DNA of 64,000 bases. Source: Micromonospora sp. WMMD1155. GTDB taxonomy: Bacteria; Actinomycetota; Actinomycetes; Mycobacteriales; Micromonosporaceae. Below, piece by piece: positions 24,584-33,344 of this stretch. The notes under the pieces were generated by a model. The model was not told the origin of the DNA and made no database searches. It worked only from the letters and a program-made list of their open reading frames with translations. Each line of letters opens with the position of its first letter. Within the stretch, counting starts at the first letter, position 1. Made by a program: the position numbers and the translations under genes. The stretch is taken from the NCBI RefSeq assembly GCF_029581275.1, contig NZ_CP120742.1, positions 3,084,001 through 3,148,000 on the forward strand, given 5' to 3'.

Positions 24584-25798
24584 ATGGGGTACGAAGAAGT
24601 GGGCCGGGAACGGTCGGCGGAAGCCTCGTCCGGGGTGCCCGCCGCCGTTCTGGAGAACGTCTTCGACGACCCCACCCACGGTGAACCCGGCCGGGACCGG
24701 ATCGGCGTACATCTGGGGTGGGAGTTCCTGCTGCTGGCCGGGCTGGCTGCCCTGGGCTGGCTGCTCTGGCAGGACGACCCGTCCGCCCTACGCGGCGGCA
24801 ACCTGCGGACGTTGCTGGTGGCCGCGGTCGGGTTGGGGTTGCTCGCGCTGGCCGCCGGGCTGAGCCTGCGCACCGCGGCGCCGAACCTGGCCGTGGGGCC
24901 GATCGCGGTCGCCGCCGCCCTGCACTACGCCGAGCAGGGTGATCGGGGTCTGCCGGCGTCGGTCGGGCCGGCCGTGGCGGTCGCCGCGCTGGGCGGGCTC
25001 GCGTTGGCGCTGGTCGTGGTGGTACTGCACGTGCCGGGCTGGGCGGCCAGCCTGGCCGGCGCGGCGGGCGTGGTGGTGTACATCGAACGGCGTTCCGCGC
25101 CGGTGCTGGTGCAGGGCGACTACGACCCGGGGCGCAGCGCCGGTTACCTGTTCGCCGGCTTCGCCGCGGTGGCCGTCCTCGGTGGGTTGTTCGGTGCCGT
25201 CCGGGCCATCCGGCGGCTGGTCGGCAGGTACCGGCCGGTCGCCGACCCGGCCCGACGTCGGGGTGTGCTGGCCGCGGTGGTCACCGCCGTCGCGTTGGTC
25301 GGTTCCAGCGTGCTGGCGGCCCTGGCCGGTGTCCTGCTCGCCGCCAACGGCCCCGAACTCGTCGCGCCCACCTCGGGCCTCGACTGGACGGTGCTGGCGG
25401 TGGGGGTGACCCTGCTCGCGGGCACCAGCGCGTACGGCCGTCGGGGCGGTGTGTTCGGCACGCTGCTGGCGGTGGGTGTGGTGACCCTCTTCCAGACGTA
25501 CGCGCCGGAGCGCGGTTGGACCCTGAGCAACTGGGCGGTCGGTGGGGCCGTGCTCGGCATCGGACTGCTGGTGACCCGGCTGGTCGAAACGTTCGGGCGG
25601 CCCCGGCCGGGCAGCGTCGACAAGCCCGAGCCGGTCGGCGACGGCACGATCAGCACGGGGTGGACCATGCCGCAGCCCCAGCCGGTCGACAACTGGCCTC
25701 CGACGTTGCCGACTCCCGCCGCGCCCCAACCGGTCGATCCGTGGCGGGATCCGCGGTGGGAGGACGGCCCGCGCCGCTGGGACACCGACGAGCGGTGA
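24584..25798 (+). CDS. membrane protein resembling RbsC-type ABC permeases
   Basis: 404 aa with about ten hydrophobic helices from residue 45 to ~340 and a Pro-rich tail of ~55 aa. The segment LAALAGVLLAANG and the later GRRGGVFGTLLAVGVVTLFQTY match the pattern of ribose/branched-chain-type permeases (BPD_transp_2). ATG 24584 has GGGAGG 8 nt upstream. No ATPase or sugar-binding gene is nearby, so a transport partner, if any, is elsewhere, and the protein might have another role. Confidence in the family is moderate. Confidence 0.65.
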   Translation: MGYEEVGRERSAEASSGVPAAVLENVFDDPTHGEPGRDRIGVHLGWEFLLLAGLAALGWLLWQDDPSALRGGNLRTLLVAAVGLGLLALAAGLSLRTAAPNLAVGPIAVAAALHYAEQGDRGLPASVGPAVAVAALGGLALALVVVVLHVPGWAASLAGAAGVVVYIERRSAPVLVQGDYDPGRSAGYLFAGFAAVAVLGGLFGAVRAIRRLVGRYRPVADPARRRGVLAAVVTAVALVGSSVLAALAGVLLAANGPELVAPTSGLDWTVLAVGVTLLAGTSAYGRRGGVFGTLLAVGVVTLFQTYAPERGWTLSNWAVGGAVLGIGLLVTRLVETFGRPRPGSVDKPEPVGDGTISTGWTMPQPQPVDNWPPTLPTPAAPQPVDPWRDPRWEDGPRRWDTDER

Positions 25799-25843
25799 CC
25801 GGTGTCGCGTCGCGTCCGCCGAGCCGGGGCTGATCTCGACGGT

Positions 25844-25849
25844 TAGGCT
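25844..25849 (+). promoter_or_regulatory. -10-like TAGGCT, leaderless spacing
   Basis: TAGGCT ends 7 nt before ATG 25857. Confidence 0.45.
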
Positions 25850-25856
25850 CGGCGAC

Positions 25857-26165
25857 ATGACCGACACACCTGCCGCCACCCCCGGCGGAACCTCCTTCGA
25901 GGAGCTTGACGCGTTGCCCACCGAGGAGCTGCGGGAGCGGGCGTTCGCCCTGGCCCGGGAGCGTCGCGACGTCGGGTTCTACTGGTCGGTGATACGACAC
26001 CTGCCGAACGCGGACGAGGCCACGGTCCTGGACGGCGCACCGAACTCGATCGGCCCGACGATCGACGAGGCCAACGCGTTGTGGCGGGAGTTGACGGGTC
26101 ACGGCTACGAGGAGTCCGCTCCGTTGCTGCGGGCGGCCTTCATCGACTACCTGATGAAGCACTGA
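25857..26165 (+). CDS. small conserved hypothetical protein, 102 aa
   Basis: A soluble, helical, acidic protein (FEELDALPTEELRERAFALARERRDVGFYWSVIRHLPNADE...). No catalytic motif or TM segment is seen. I recognise it only as a conserved actinobacterial hypothetical at this position. The start is supported by a TAGGCT hexamer 7 nt upstream. Its last codons overlap the proposed CTG start of the next gene. Confidence 0.75.
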   Translation: MTDTPAATPGGTSFEELDALPTEELRERAFALARERRDVGFYWSVIRHLPNADEATVLDGAPNSIGPTIDEANALWRELTGHGYEESAPLLRAAFIDYLMKH

Positions 26166-26722
26166 GCCGCTCGGGGCAGTCCAGGTCCGCCCGAGCGGCC
26201 GGTTCGGGGCCTGGGCGTATCGCGTCGCTCCTGCACCGTTCCGGCCCGGTCGGCCGTTACGGCACGGCGGCCGGGACCGGCGCGCTCGCCGTGTTGCTGC
26301 TGGTCGGCATCGCCGGCAGCCCGGCGTTCACCGGCTGGGCCGCCACGCAGACCGACCCGGAGTCCGCCGCCGCGTACTACGTGCGCCTGCTCGCCTGGCC
26401 GGCCTGGCGACTCGACGCGGACGGGCAGGCCGGCGGGTTGTTCGCCGCCGACCTGCGAGCCGTGCTGCTGGTCGTCCTCGCGGTGGGCCTGCTCTACCTG
26501 CTGCCCGCCGCCCAGGTGGCCCGGGTGCCCGGCTCGGTCAGCCAGTTCTTCTCCGGCTGGGCCGCGTACGTGTTGGCCGGCGGGCTCGCCGCCGTGCTCG
26601 CGGCGCTGCTCGGCCCCACCCCGTCGCTGTTGAACGCTCTCCAGGACGCGAGCACCGGTGCCGGTTACGGCTTCCTCACCGGGTGGATCATCGGCACCGC
26701 CAGCCTCGGCGGACGCGCCTGA
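26162..26722 (+). CDS. polytopic membrane protein, probable CTG start
   Basis: About 186 aa with four TM helices (TGALAVLLLVGIAGSPAF, LRAVLLVVLAVGLLYLLPA, AAYVLAGGLAAVLAALLGP, GYGFLTGWIIGTASLGG). Function unknown. The only standard upstream start in frame (GTG 26081) would overlap the previous gene by 85 nt with unlikely sequence, and the next GTG lies inside TM1. CTG 26162, in a CTGA overlap with the previous stop, is the natural start, as proposed for folE. The Arg/Ser/Gly-rich lead then sits before TM1. Confidence 0.7.
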   Translation: MSRSGQSRSARAAGSGPGRIASLLHRSGPVGRYGTAAGTGALAVLLLVGIAGSPAFTGWAATQTDPESAAAYYVRLLAWPAWRLDADGQAGGLFAADLRAVLLVVLAVGLLYLLPAAQVARVPGSVSQFFSGWAAYVLAGGLAAVLAALLGPTPSLLNALQDASTGAGYGFLTGWIIGTASLGGRA

Positions 26723-26776
26723 CCCGGGGCCGGCCGGAATCCGGATCGGCCCCGGGCGGGATCGGTCGACCCCGGG

Positions 26777-27781
26777 TCAGTTCGTCGGACGGCCGAGGTC
26801 GAGCAGTCGCTGTCGGGTGAGCGTCCCCACCGGTCGGCCGGCGTCGGTCACCACGAGCTGGTCCTGACCCGAGGTGAGCAGCACCGCCAAAGCGTCGTAC
26901 GCGGAGCCGTCCAGTGCGACGGTGGGCAGGTCCGCGGCGGCGTCGCCGGGCACCGGCTCCAGTGCCTCCCGGTCGAGTGGGGTGACCGCCAATCGGCGGA
27001 TGCCCCGGTCGGCGCCGACGAACTCGCGGACGAACGGGGTGGCGGGAGTGCCGAGCAACGCGGCCGGTGTGTCGTACTGCTCCAGGTGCCCGCCCGAGGA
27101 GAGCACCGCGATGCGGTCGCCGAGCCGTACGGCCTCGTCGAGGTCGTGGGTGACCAGCACGATCGTCTTGCGGACCTCGGCCTGGAGGCGGAGGAACTCC
27201 TCCTGGAGGCGGGCCCGCACGATCGGGTCGACGGCCGAGAACGGCTCGTCCATCAGCAGCACCACCGGGTCGGCGGCGAGCGCCCGCGCCACGCCGACCC
27301 GCTGCCGCTGGCCGCCGGACAGCTCGTTCGGGTAGCGACCGCCGAACTGGGCCGGGTCCAACCCGACCAGGTCGAGCAGTTCGTCGACCCGCGCCCTGGT
27401 CCGGCCCTTGGGCCAGCGGAGCAGATTCGGCACGGTGGCCACGTTGGCCCGGACCGTCTGGTGTGGAAAGAGGCCGACGTTCTGGATCACGTAGCCGATC
27501 CGGCGGCGGAGCCGCACCGGGTCGACGTCGGTGACGTCCTCGTCGCCGAGCATGATCCGGCCGGCGGTCGGCTCGATCAGACGGTTGATCATGCGCAGCA
27601 CCGTCGACTTGCCGCAGCCGGACGGCCCGATCAGCACCACCAGCTCCCCGGCCCGGACGTCCAGGCTGAGATCCTGGACGGCCTCGGTGCCGTTCGGATA
27701 GCGCTTCTGAATGCCCTGCAGGGAGATCGACGCCGCACGAGGGGATTCGGCCACGTCGGCAGCCTCCGGGGTAACGTCCAC
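26777..27781 (-). CDS. glycine betaine/choline-type ABC transporter ATPase (OpuCA/ProV-like)
   Basis: 334-aa ATP-binding subunit of an osmoprotectant importer. Walker A GPSGCGKST, signature LSGGQRQRVGVARALA, Walker B VVLLMDEPFSAVD and the H-loop VTHDLDEA are intact. After the ABC domain the C-terminus (TVALDGSAYDALAVLLTSGQDQLVVTDAGRPVGTLT) looks like one CBS unit, as in OpuCA. GTG 27781 is only 2 bp from the divergent permease ATG; GTG 27754, with GGAGG 8 nt upstream, is a better spaced alternative. It completes the system with the two permeases and binding protein on the plus strand. Confidence 0.92.
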   Translation of the reverse strand: MDVTPEAADVAESPRAASISLQGIQKRYPNGTEAVQDLSLDVRAGELVVLIGPSGCGKSTVLRMINRLIEPTAGRIMLGDEDVTDVDPVRLRRRIGYVIQNVGLFPHQTVRANVATVPNLLRWPKGRTRARVDELLDLVGLDPAQFGGRYPNELSGGQRQRVGVARALAADPVVLLMDEPFSAVDPIVRARLQEEFLRLQAEVRKTIVLVTHDLDEAVRLGDRIAVLSSGGHLEQYDTPAALLGTPATPFVREFVGADRGIRRLAVTPLDREALEPVPGDAAADLPTVALDGSAYDALAVLLTSGQDQLVVTDAGRPVGTLTRQRLLDLGRPTN

Positions 27782-27783
27782 GT

Positions 27784-28470
27784 ATGTCCTTCCGCCTGAG
27801 CTACCGGGCCGACCCGGGTAACCCCTGGTTCTCCTGGCAGTACGTGCGGGACAACTCTGACACGATCCTCGCCGCGGTGCGCGAACACGCCTCCCTCACC
27901 GGGCGCGCGGTGTTGATCGCGGTGCTGATCGCCCTGCCGCTGTCCGTCCTGGCGTACTGGTTCCGTCCGCTCGCCGGTCCGATCCTCGCGGTCAGCGGGG
28001 TGGTGTACACCATCCCGTCGTTGGCGCTCTTCGCGTTCATCGCCCCCTACCTGGGCACCGGCGCGACCACGGTGCTCGTCGGGCTCGTCCTGTACGCGCT
28101 GCTGCTGATCGTGCGCAACGTGGTGGCCGGGCTCAACCAGGTGCCTCCGGAGGTCGGCGAGGCCGCCGAGGGCATGGGTTACGGCCGGTGGGGGCGCTTG
28201 TTCCGGATCGACCTGCCGCTGGCCCTCCCGGGCATCGTGACCGGCGTCCGGCTGGCGACCGTCTCGACGGTGGCGTTGGTCACGGTCGGGGTGCTGGTCG
28301 GGCACGGCGGCCTCGGTCAGTTGATCTTCGCGGGCTTCCAGAACAACCTCTACAAGGCCGAGATCATGACCGCCGCGTTGCTCTGCGTGGCGCTCGCGGT
28401 CGTGCTGGACCTGCTCCTCGTCCTGGTCGCCCGGCTGGTGACCCCCTGGTCCAACCGGAGGGCACGGTGA
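27784..28470 (+). CDS. osmoprotectant ABC transporter permease 1 (OpuCB/ProW-like)
   Basis: 228 aa, about five TM helices, with the binding-protein-dependent permease loop EAAEGMGYGRWGRLFRIDLPLALPGI that docks on the ATPase. It starts MSFRLSYRADPGNPWFSWQYV, the usual lead of this family. It is divergent from the ATPase gene, with start codons 2 bp apart, so each promoter must lie inside the other gene unless the ATPase starts at 27754. Its stop overlaps the next permease start as GTGA. Confidence 0.9.
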   Translation: MSFRLSYRADPGNPWFSWQYVRDNSDTILAAVREHASLTGRAVLIAVLIALPLSVLAYWFRPLAGPILAVSGVVYTIPSLALFAFIAPYLGTGATTVLVGLVLYALLLIVRNVVAGLNQVPPEVGEAAEGMGYGRWGRLFRIDLPLALPGIVTGVRLATVSTVALVTVGVLVGHGGLGQLIFAGFQNNLYKAEIMTAALLCVALAVVLDLLLVLVARLVTPWSNRRAR

Positions 28471-29207
28471 CCGTCGCGGCGAACCCGATCAGCCAGGCCA
28501 TCGTCTGGATCAACGACCCGCTGAACTGGACCAACCCCGGCGGGATGCTGGACCGGCTCGGCGAGCACCTGACGATCTCCGCGCTGGCGGTGGCGCTCGG
28601 CTGCCTGGTGGCCTGGCCGCTCGGGCTCTGGCTGGGGCACGTCGGTCGGGGCGGTGGCCTGGTGGTGCTGGTGTCCAACGCCACCCTGGCGATCCCCACC
28701 CTGGCGTTGCTGACCATCCTGCCGGTGGTGTTCGCCAGCGGTTTCGGAAAGACGCCGGTCGTGGTGGCGCTGGCCGTCTTCGCCGTACCGCCGCTGCTCG
28801 CCAACGCGTACACCGGGGTGCGGCAGGTGGACCCGGAGGCCCGTGACGCGGCCCGGGGGATGGGCCTGTCCGGCGGTCAGCTGCTGCGGCGCGTCGAGCT
28901 GCCGCTCGCGGTGCCCTACCTGGCGGCCGGGTTCCGGACGGCCGCGGTCCAGGTGATCGCGACCGCGGCGCTGGCGTCGTTCGTCAACGGTGGTGGCCTC
29001 GGCCAGATCATCCGGACCGGCTTCGGCATCGGTATCGCGGCCGGCGGCGGGCAGATCGTCGCCGGCGGTGTGCTGGTGGCCGGGCTGGCGCTGCTGGCCG
29101 AGGTCGTCCTCGGTGGCGTCGAACGGCTGGTCACCCCCCGCCCACTGCGACGCGCGCGGCGGGGCGCGGCCCGGCCCCGGCCCGCCGACGCCACCGGGCG
29201 CGCCTGA
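28467..29207 (+). CDS. osmoprotectant ABC transporter permease 2
   Basis: 246 aa, about six TM helices, second permease of the same importer. The cytoplasmic docking loop DPEARDAARGMGLSGGQLLRRVELPLAVPYL is present. GTG 28467 overlaps the stop of permease 1 (GTGA), so the two subunits are made in fixed ratio. A longer frame exists upstream but would run inside permease 1. Confidence 0.9.
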   Translation: MTVAANPISQAIVWINDPLNWTNPGGMLDRLGEHLTISALAVALGCLVAWPLGLWLGHVGRGGGLVVLVSNATLAIPTLALLTILPVVFASGFGKTPVVVALAVFAVPPLLANAYTGVRQVDPEARDAARGMGLSGGQLLRRVELPLAVPYLAAGFRTAAVQVIATAALASFVNGGGLGQIIRTGFGIGIAAGGGQIVAGGVLVAGLALLAEVVLGGVERLVTPRPLRRARRGAARPRPADATGRA

Positions 29208-29415
29208 CCCGCTGACTCGTACGGGTGAGCCCCGCGTCGAGCCGGCGGCCGGCGGTGGGCCGATCGGTGACGATGCGGTGACGAAGTCCACCTAAAGTTG
29301 TCGGTCGCTTCCGGACCATGTTGGGTGGATATTCGCGGGCGGCCGACAGTCAGGACGCCCGTCGGACACGCGGCCGGCCCGGAACGGGTCGCGCCGGGAC
29401 ACGGAAGGCGGGCAC

Positions 29416-30420
29416 ATGCGCGCACGCACACGTCTGGCCATCGGCGCGGTCAGTGCCGTCGCCGGGGCGGCACTCCTCACCGGCTGCGGTGACGCCGGCT
29501 CGTCCGGCACCGACGCACCCCAGACCAGCGCCTCCGGCGCCGGTTGCGCCCCGGTCGCCGGTCAGCAGCTCATCGCCCTGCAGGACGACAAGAAGCTCCA
29601 GAACTCCGACAACGTCATCCCGGCGGTCAACAGCAAGGCCGCCAACCCGCAGCTGATCGCGGCACTCGACAAGGTCTCCGCCGCGCTGGACACCCCGAAG
29701 CTGATCCAGCTCAACAAGGCCGTCAACGACGACCGGAAGACCCCCAAGGTGGCGGCCGAGGAGTTCGCCGCCGCCAACAACCTCACCGCGGGCATCGCCA
29801 AGGGCCCGGGTGGTCAGATCACCGTGGGCGCCGGCAACTTCGCCGAGAGCCAGACGCTGGGCGAGCTGTACCGGATCGCGCTCACCGCCGCCGGCTACCA
29901 GGTCAAGGTGCAGCAGATCGGCAACCGGGAGCTGTACGAGCCGGCGCTGGAGAAGGGCGAGATCCAGGTCGTCCCGGAGTACGCGGCGACCATGGCCGAG
30001 TTCCTCAACACCAAGGCGAAGGGTGGCACTCCTCCGCCGATCTCCTCGCCGGACATCAACACGACGGTGACCGCGCTCAAGGCCGAGGGCGACAAGGTGG
30101 GCATCACCTTCGGTGCCCCGGCTGCCGCGCAGGACCAGAACGCCTTCGCGGTGACCCAGGCATTCGCCGACAAGTACGGCGTGCGGACCCTGTCCGAGCT
30201 GGCCGCGAAGTGCTCCGGCAGCGCTACCGTGCTGGGCGGCCCGCCGGAGTGCGAGCAGCGCCCGTTCTGCAAGCCGGGCCTGGAGAAGACGTACGGGCTG
30301 TCGGTGGGCAAGTTCTCCTCGCTGGACCAGGGCGGGCCGCTGACCAAAAGCGGGCTGCGTGACGGCTCGATCAGCGTCGGCCTGATCTTCTCGTCGGACG
30401 GCGCTTTCGCCACCAGTTGA
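29416..30420 (+). CDS. osmoprotectant ABC transporter binding lipoprotein, apparently circularly permuted
   Basis: 334 aa. Signal peptide with lipobox LLTGC (Cys24), so anchored outside the membrane. The mature part is an OpuAC/YehZ-type binding protein, but its halves are swapped. Residues ~52-125 (LIALQDDKK, DNVIPAVN, ALDKVSAALDT, LNKAVNDD, VAAEEFAAANNL) read like the C-terminal end of this family. Residues ~134-334 (ITVGAGNFAESQTLGELY, GNRELYEPALEKGEIQVVPEY, ending in VGLIFSSDGAFATS) read like its N-terminal and middle parts. The permuted order would still form both lobes. It is 208 bp after permease 2 and is followed by a strong hairpin. Confidence 0.88.
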   Translation: MRARTRLAIGAVSAVAGAALLTGCGDAGSSGTDAPQTSASGAGCAPVAGQQLIALQDDKKLQNSDNVIPAVNSKAANPQLIAALDKVSAALDTPKLIQLNKAVNDDRKTPKVAAEEFAAANNLTAGIAKGPGGQITVGAGNFAESQTLGELYRIALTAAGYQVKVQQIGNRELYEPALEKGEIQVVPEYAATMAEFLNTKAKGGTPPPISSPDINTTVTALKAEGDKVGITFGAPAAAQDQNAFAVTQAFADKYGVRTLSELAAKCSGSATVLGGPPECEQRPFCKPGLEKTYGLSVGKFSSLDQGGPLTKSGLRDGSISVGLIFSSDGAFATS

Positions 30421-30440
30421 GCCCTCTCCTGAGATGCTGA

Positions 30441-30473
30441 GGACGCCCCCGCCCGGATCGGGCGGGGGCGTCC
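30441..30473 (+). terminator. 15-bp-stem hairpin after the transporter operon
   Basis: Perfect arms 30441-30455 and 30459-30473 with a 3-nt loop (GAT); no U-tract. Confidence 0.8.
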
Positions 30474-30513
30474 GCGCGTCCGGGACCCCGTTCCCTCCGG
30501 CGAATCTCCTCGG

Positions 30514-30519
30514 TAGGCT
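30514..30519 (+). promoter_or_regulatory. -10-like TAGGCT, leaderless spacing
   Basis: TAGGCT ends 8 nt before ATG 30528. Confidence 0.4.
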
Positions 30520-30527
30520 GCACAGCC

Positions 30528-32138
30528 ATGCCAGCCCCGGTCACCTCTGACGCCCGGCGTCAACCACCGCTGCTGACGTTGCTCTTCTGGGCGGGCGTCG
30601 CCCTCGCGCCGGTGGCGGCACTGATCCTGCTGGTCGCCGACGGCAACGGCCCGCTGCGTTTCGCCGCGGTGCTCGCCATCGTCGCGGTTGTGCTGATCGG
30701 CCTCTCCATCGCGCTGCGCCCCGACTCGGACGGCGCCTCGGCACGGGCCGACGAGCTGATGGACGAGATCGAGGAACTCCGCCGGGAGTTGCGCGCCGAG
30801 ATCGTGGCCGCCGCGCAGCGCGGCAACCAGGCGCTCGACCAGGCGCAACGGGCGCAGGAGGGGATCGCCGCGGTCCGCCGCCGTCTCGACGCCAGCGGGG
30901 CCGCCCTCGCCGGTGCCGTCCCCGCCGGCGAGGCGGTGGGTGCCGGGCGGGCTCGGGTGCCGGTCGGTGAGCCGCCGATGGACGAGGTGCCGGTGGCCCG
31001 TAGCCGGGTTCAGGCGCCGGGTGACGCGTCGGCGGGCCGTGCCCGGGTCTCCGGCCCGGACGACGTACCCCGACGGGGTCGCTCCGAACGGTCGGTCGAC
31101 GACGAGTCGGTGTACCCCCGGGAGGCCGCCGAACCGCCGGCCGCCGGGGTGTACGGCGGGGAACGGTCGGCGGGCACCGCCTACGGCTCGGCCCGGCCTC
31201 GGGAGCACGACCGTCCGGAACCGGGACCCCGGCCGCCCGGTGTCGTCCGGCACACCGAGACCGTGCACGTCACCACCCGGCACACGGTGGTGGACGGCGG
31301 GCACCCGGAATCCGCCGGGCGCTACGGCGGTGGGTACGCCGGCCAGTGGAACCCGCCGGCGCAGGAGTGGAGCCGGGGTCCCGAGCGGCACGCGCCGGAC
31401 TTCGAGGAGGGTGAGCCGGGCTGGACGGGCCGCCCGGACGAGCCGGAGTGGACCGATCCGCGCGACGCGTACGCCCGAGCGGACGAGCCGGGCCCGGCCC
31501 GGTCGCACCGCACGCCGGAAAGGCCAGCGGCGCGCTCCTGGGACAGCCCGGATGATCGCGGTTGGTCGGAGCAGCGTGACCGGGCGGCCGCCGCCGCCCC
31601 GGAGCCCGGGCCACCGTTGCGGGCCGACGACACCGGGGAGTACTGGTCGCAGTTGCGGGCCGGTGACCGGTGGGCCGCCGTCCGCGACGACGAGAACGGC
31701 CGTGAGCTGCGGGTCGGCGAACGCAGGGCCGAGGTGCACGCCGATGCCACCGGCACCGAGTACCGGATGGCCGACCGCTGGGCCACCGTCCGCCACGATG
31801 AGCCCCGCCGTTACGACGAGCCGCGCGGTTACGACGAGCCGCGCGGTTACGACGAGCCCCGCCGTCACGGGGAGCCCGACGCGTACCACCGGGACGAGCC
31901 GGCGCGCCGGCACGACCGCGACGGTGGCCGGCGGGGCGAGCCGGAGGACCGGCGGTCGCTGCCGGCGGGCGGTGTCCCGGTGCCGGACGAGTGGCGTCCA
32001 CCGCGCCAGCGCGGCCACCAGGCGGAACCCGCCCCGGAGCGGCCCGGCCGCCGCCGGGTGGACGAGCGTTACGGCTATCCGCCGCAGGACGACGTACCGC
32101 GTGCCGGCGGCGCCCAGCCCGGTGACCGCTGGCGCTGA
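30528..32138 (+). CDS. membrane-anchored, mostly disordered repeat protein
   Basis: 536 aa. Two TM helices at ~17-65 (LLFWAGVALAPVAALILLV and FAAVLAIVAVVLIGLSIAL), a charged coiled coil at ~75-125 (DELMDEIEELRRELRAEIVAAA), then about 400 residues rich in Arg, Pro, Glu, Asp and Gly. That tail holds a degenerate repeat around DRWA(A/T)VR(D/H)DE and three YDEPRG units. The build recalls cytoskeletal or cell-wall scaffold proteins, but there is no motif to prove it, and the function is unknown. It lies between two operons and is convergent with nuoD2. Confidence 0.72.
   Translation: MPAPVTSDARRQPPLLTLLFWAGVALAPVAALILLVADGNGPLRFAAVLAIVAVVLIGLSIALRPDSDGASARADELMDEIEELRRELRAEIVAAAQRGNQALDQAQRAQEGIAAVRRRLDASGAALAGAVPAGEAVGAGRARVPVGEPPMDEVPVARSRVQAPGDASAGRARVSGPDDVPRRGRSERSVDDESVYPREAAEPPAAGVYGGERSAGTAYGSARPREHDRPEPGPRPPGVVRHTETVHVTTRHTVVDGGHPESAGRYGGGYAGQWNPPAQEWSRGPERHAPDFEEGEPGWTGRPDEPEWTDPRDAYARADEPGPARSHRTPERPAARSWDSPDDRGWSEQRDRAAAAAPEPGPPLRADDTGEYWSQLRAGDRWAAVRDDENGRELRVGERRAEVHADATGTEYRMADRWATVRHDEPRRYDEPRGYDEPRGYDEPRRHGEPDAYHRDEPARRHDRDGGRRGEPEDRRSLPAGGVPVPDEWRPPRQRGHQAEPAPERPGRRRVDERYGYPPQDDVPRAGGAQPGDRWR
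31806..31866 (+). repeat. 18-bp coding tandem repeat (YDEPRG units)
   Basis: About three units of CGCGGTTACGACGAGCCG with small changes, in frame in the disordered protein. Confidence 0.8.
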
Positions 32139-32156
32139 CCGGTCAGGCGGTTCGGG

Positions 32157-33344
32157 TCATTTGTCGATGTCGCCGACGACGAAGAACATCGACCCGAGAA
32201 TCGCGATCAGATCCGGGACCAGGCAGCCGGGGAGCAGTGTGGCCAACGCCTGCACGTTCGCGTACGAGGCGGTGCGCAACTTCAGCCGCCACGGCGTCTT
32301 CTCACCCCGCGACACCAGGTAGTAGCCGTTGATGCCGAGCGGGTTCTCCGTCCAGGCGTAGGTGTGCCCCTCCGGCGCCTTGAGCACCTTCGGCAGTCGG
32401 GTGTTGATCGGCCCGGTCAGCTGGTCCACCCGGTCCAGGCACTGCTCGGCGAGGTCCAGCGACGCGTACACCTGGTCGAGCAGCACCTCGAAGCGGGCAT
32501 GGCAGTCCCCGGCCGTGCGGGTGACCACCGGCACGTCCAGCTCGTCGTACGCCAGGTAGGGGTCGTCGCGGCGCAGGTCCAGGTCGAGCCCGGAGGCGCG
32601 GGCCACCGGCCCGGACGCCCCGAACGCGGCGGCGTCCGCGGCGGTGAGCACGCCCACGCCCACGGTCCGGGCCAGGAAGATCTCGTTACGCCGGATCAGG
32701 TGGTCCAGGTCGGGTAGCCGCCGACGGACCTCGCCGATCGCCGCGCGGGCCCGGCCGGTCCACCCGTAGGGCACCTCCTCCTTGAGGCCACCCACCCGGT
32801 TGAACATGTAGTGGATCCGGCCGCCGGAGACCTCCTCCATGACCGCCTGGATGGTCTCCCGTTCCCGGAAGGCGTAGAAGATCGGCGTGATCGCCCCGAT
32901 CTCCAACGGGTACGAACCGAGGAACATCAGGTGGTTGAGCACGCGGTTCAGCTCCGCGAGGGCCATCCGCAGCCAGGTGGCCCGCTCCGGCACCTCCATG
33001 CCCATCAGGCGTTCCACAGCGAGCACCACACCCAGCTCGTTGGAGAACGCCGACAGCCAGTCGTGCCGGTTGGCCAACACGATGATCTGCCGGTAGTCGC
33101 GCACCTCGAACAGCTTCTCCGCGCCCCGGTGCATGTAGCCGACGATCGGTTCGCAGGCGACCACCCGCTCGCCGTCGAGCACCAGCTTCAGCCGCAGCAC
33201 ACCGTGCGTCGAGGGGTGCTGCGGGCCGATGTTGAGCACCATGTCGGTGCCGAGCTGCTGATCATCGGTGCCGGCGACCAGGCCGGCCCCGGTGCCGACG
33301 GTCAGTTCACGGAGGTCCCCGGCGTCGGTGGTCATGCCCGTCAT
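32157..33344 (-). CDS. NADH-quinone oxidoreductase subunit D homologue (stand-alone NuoD2)
   Basis: 395 aa, the 49-kDa subunit that helps form the quinone site of complex I. The start [19 protein letters not shown], the [12 protein letters not shown] segment, the FRERETIQ region and [12 protein letters not shown] all match NuoD. No other nuo gene is nearby, so this is a stand-alone copy; Streptomyces coelicolor keeps a nuoD2 in the same neighbourhood. ATG 33344 overlaps the stop of the methyltransferase gene (ATGA), so the two are made together. It may replace NuoD in the main complex or serve another oxidoreductase. Confidence 0.9.
   Translation of the reverse strand: MTGMTTDAGDLRELTVGTGAGLVAGTDDQQLGTDMVLNIGPQHPSTHGVLRLKLVLDGERVVACEPIVGYMHRGAEKLFEVRDYRQIIVLANRHDWLSAFSNELGVVLAVERLMGMEVPERATWLRMALAELNRVLNHLMFLGSYPLEIGAITPIFYAFRERETIQAVMEEVSGGRIHYMFNRVGGLKEEVPYGWTGRARAAIGEVRRRLPDLDHLIRRNEIFLARTVGVGVLTAADAAAFGASGPVARASGLDLDLRRDDPYLAYDELDVPVVTRTAGDCHARFEVLLDQVYASLDLAEQCLDRVDQLTGPINTRLPKVLKAPEGHTYAWTENPLGINGYYLVSRGEKTPWRLKLRTASYANVQALATLLPGCLVPDLIAILGSMFFVVGDIDK

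Noticed and set aside
26081..26161. GTG 26081 as start of the membrane protein
   Set aside because: It would overlap the 102-aa gene by 85 nt, and the added residues are shadow-like.
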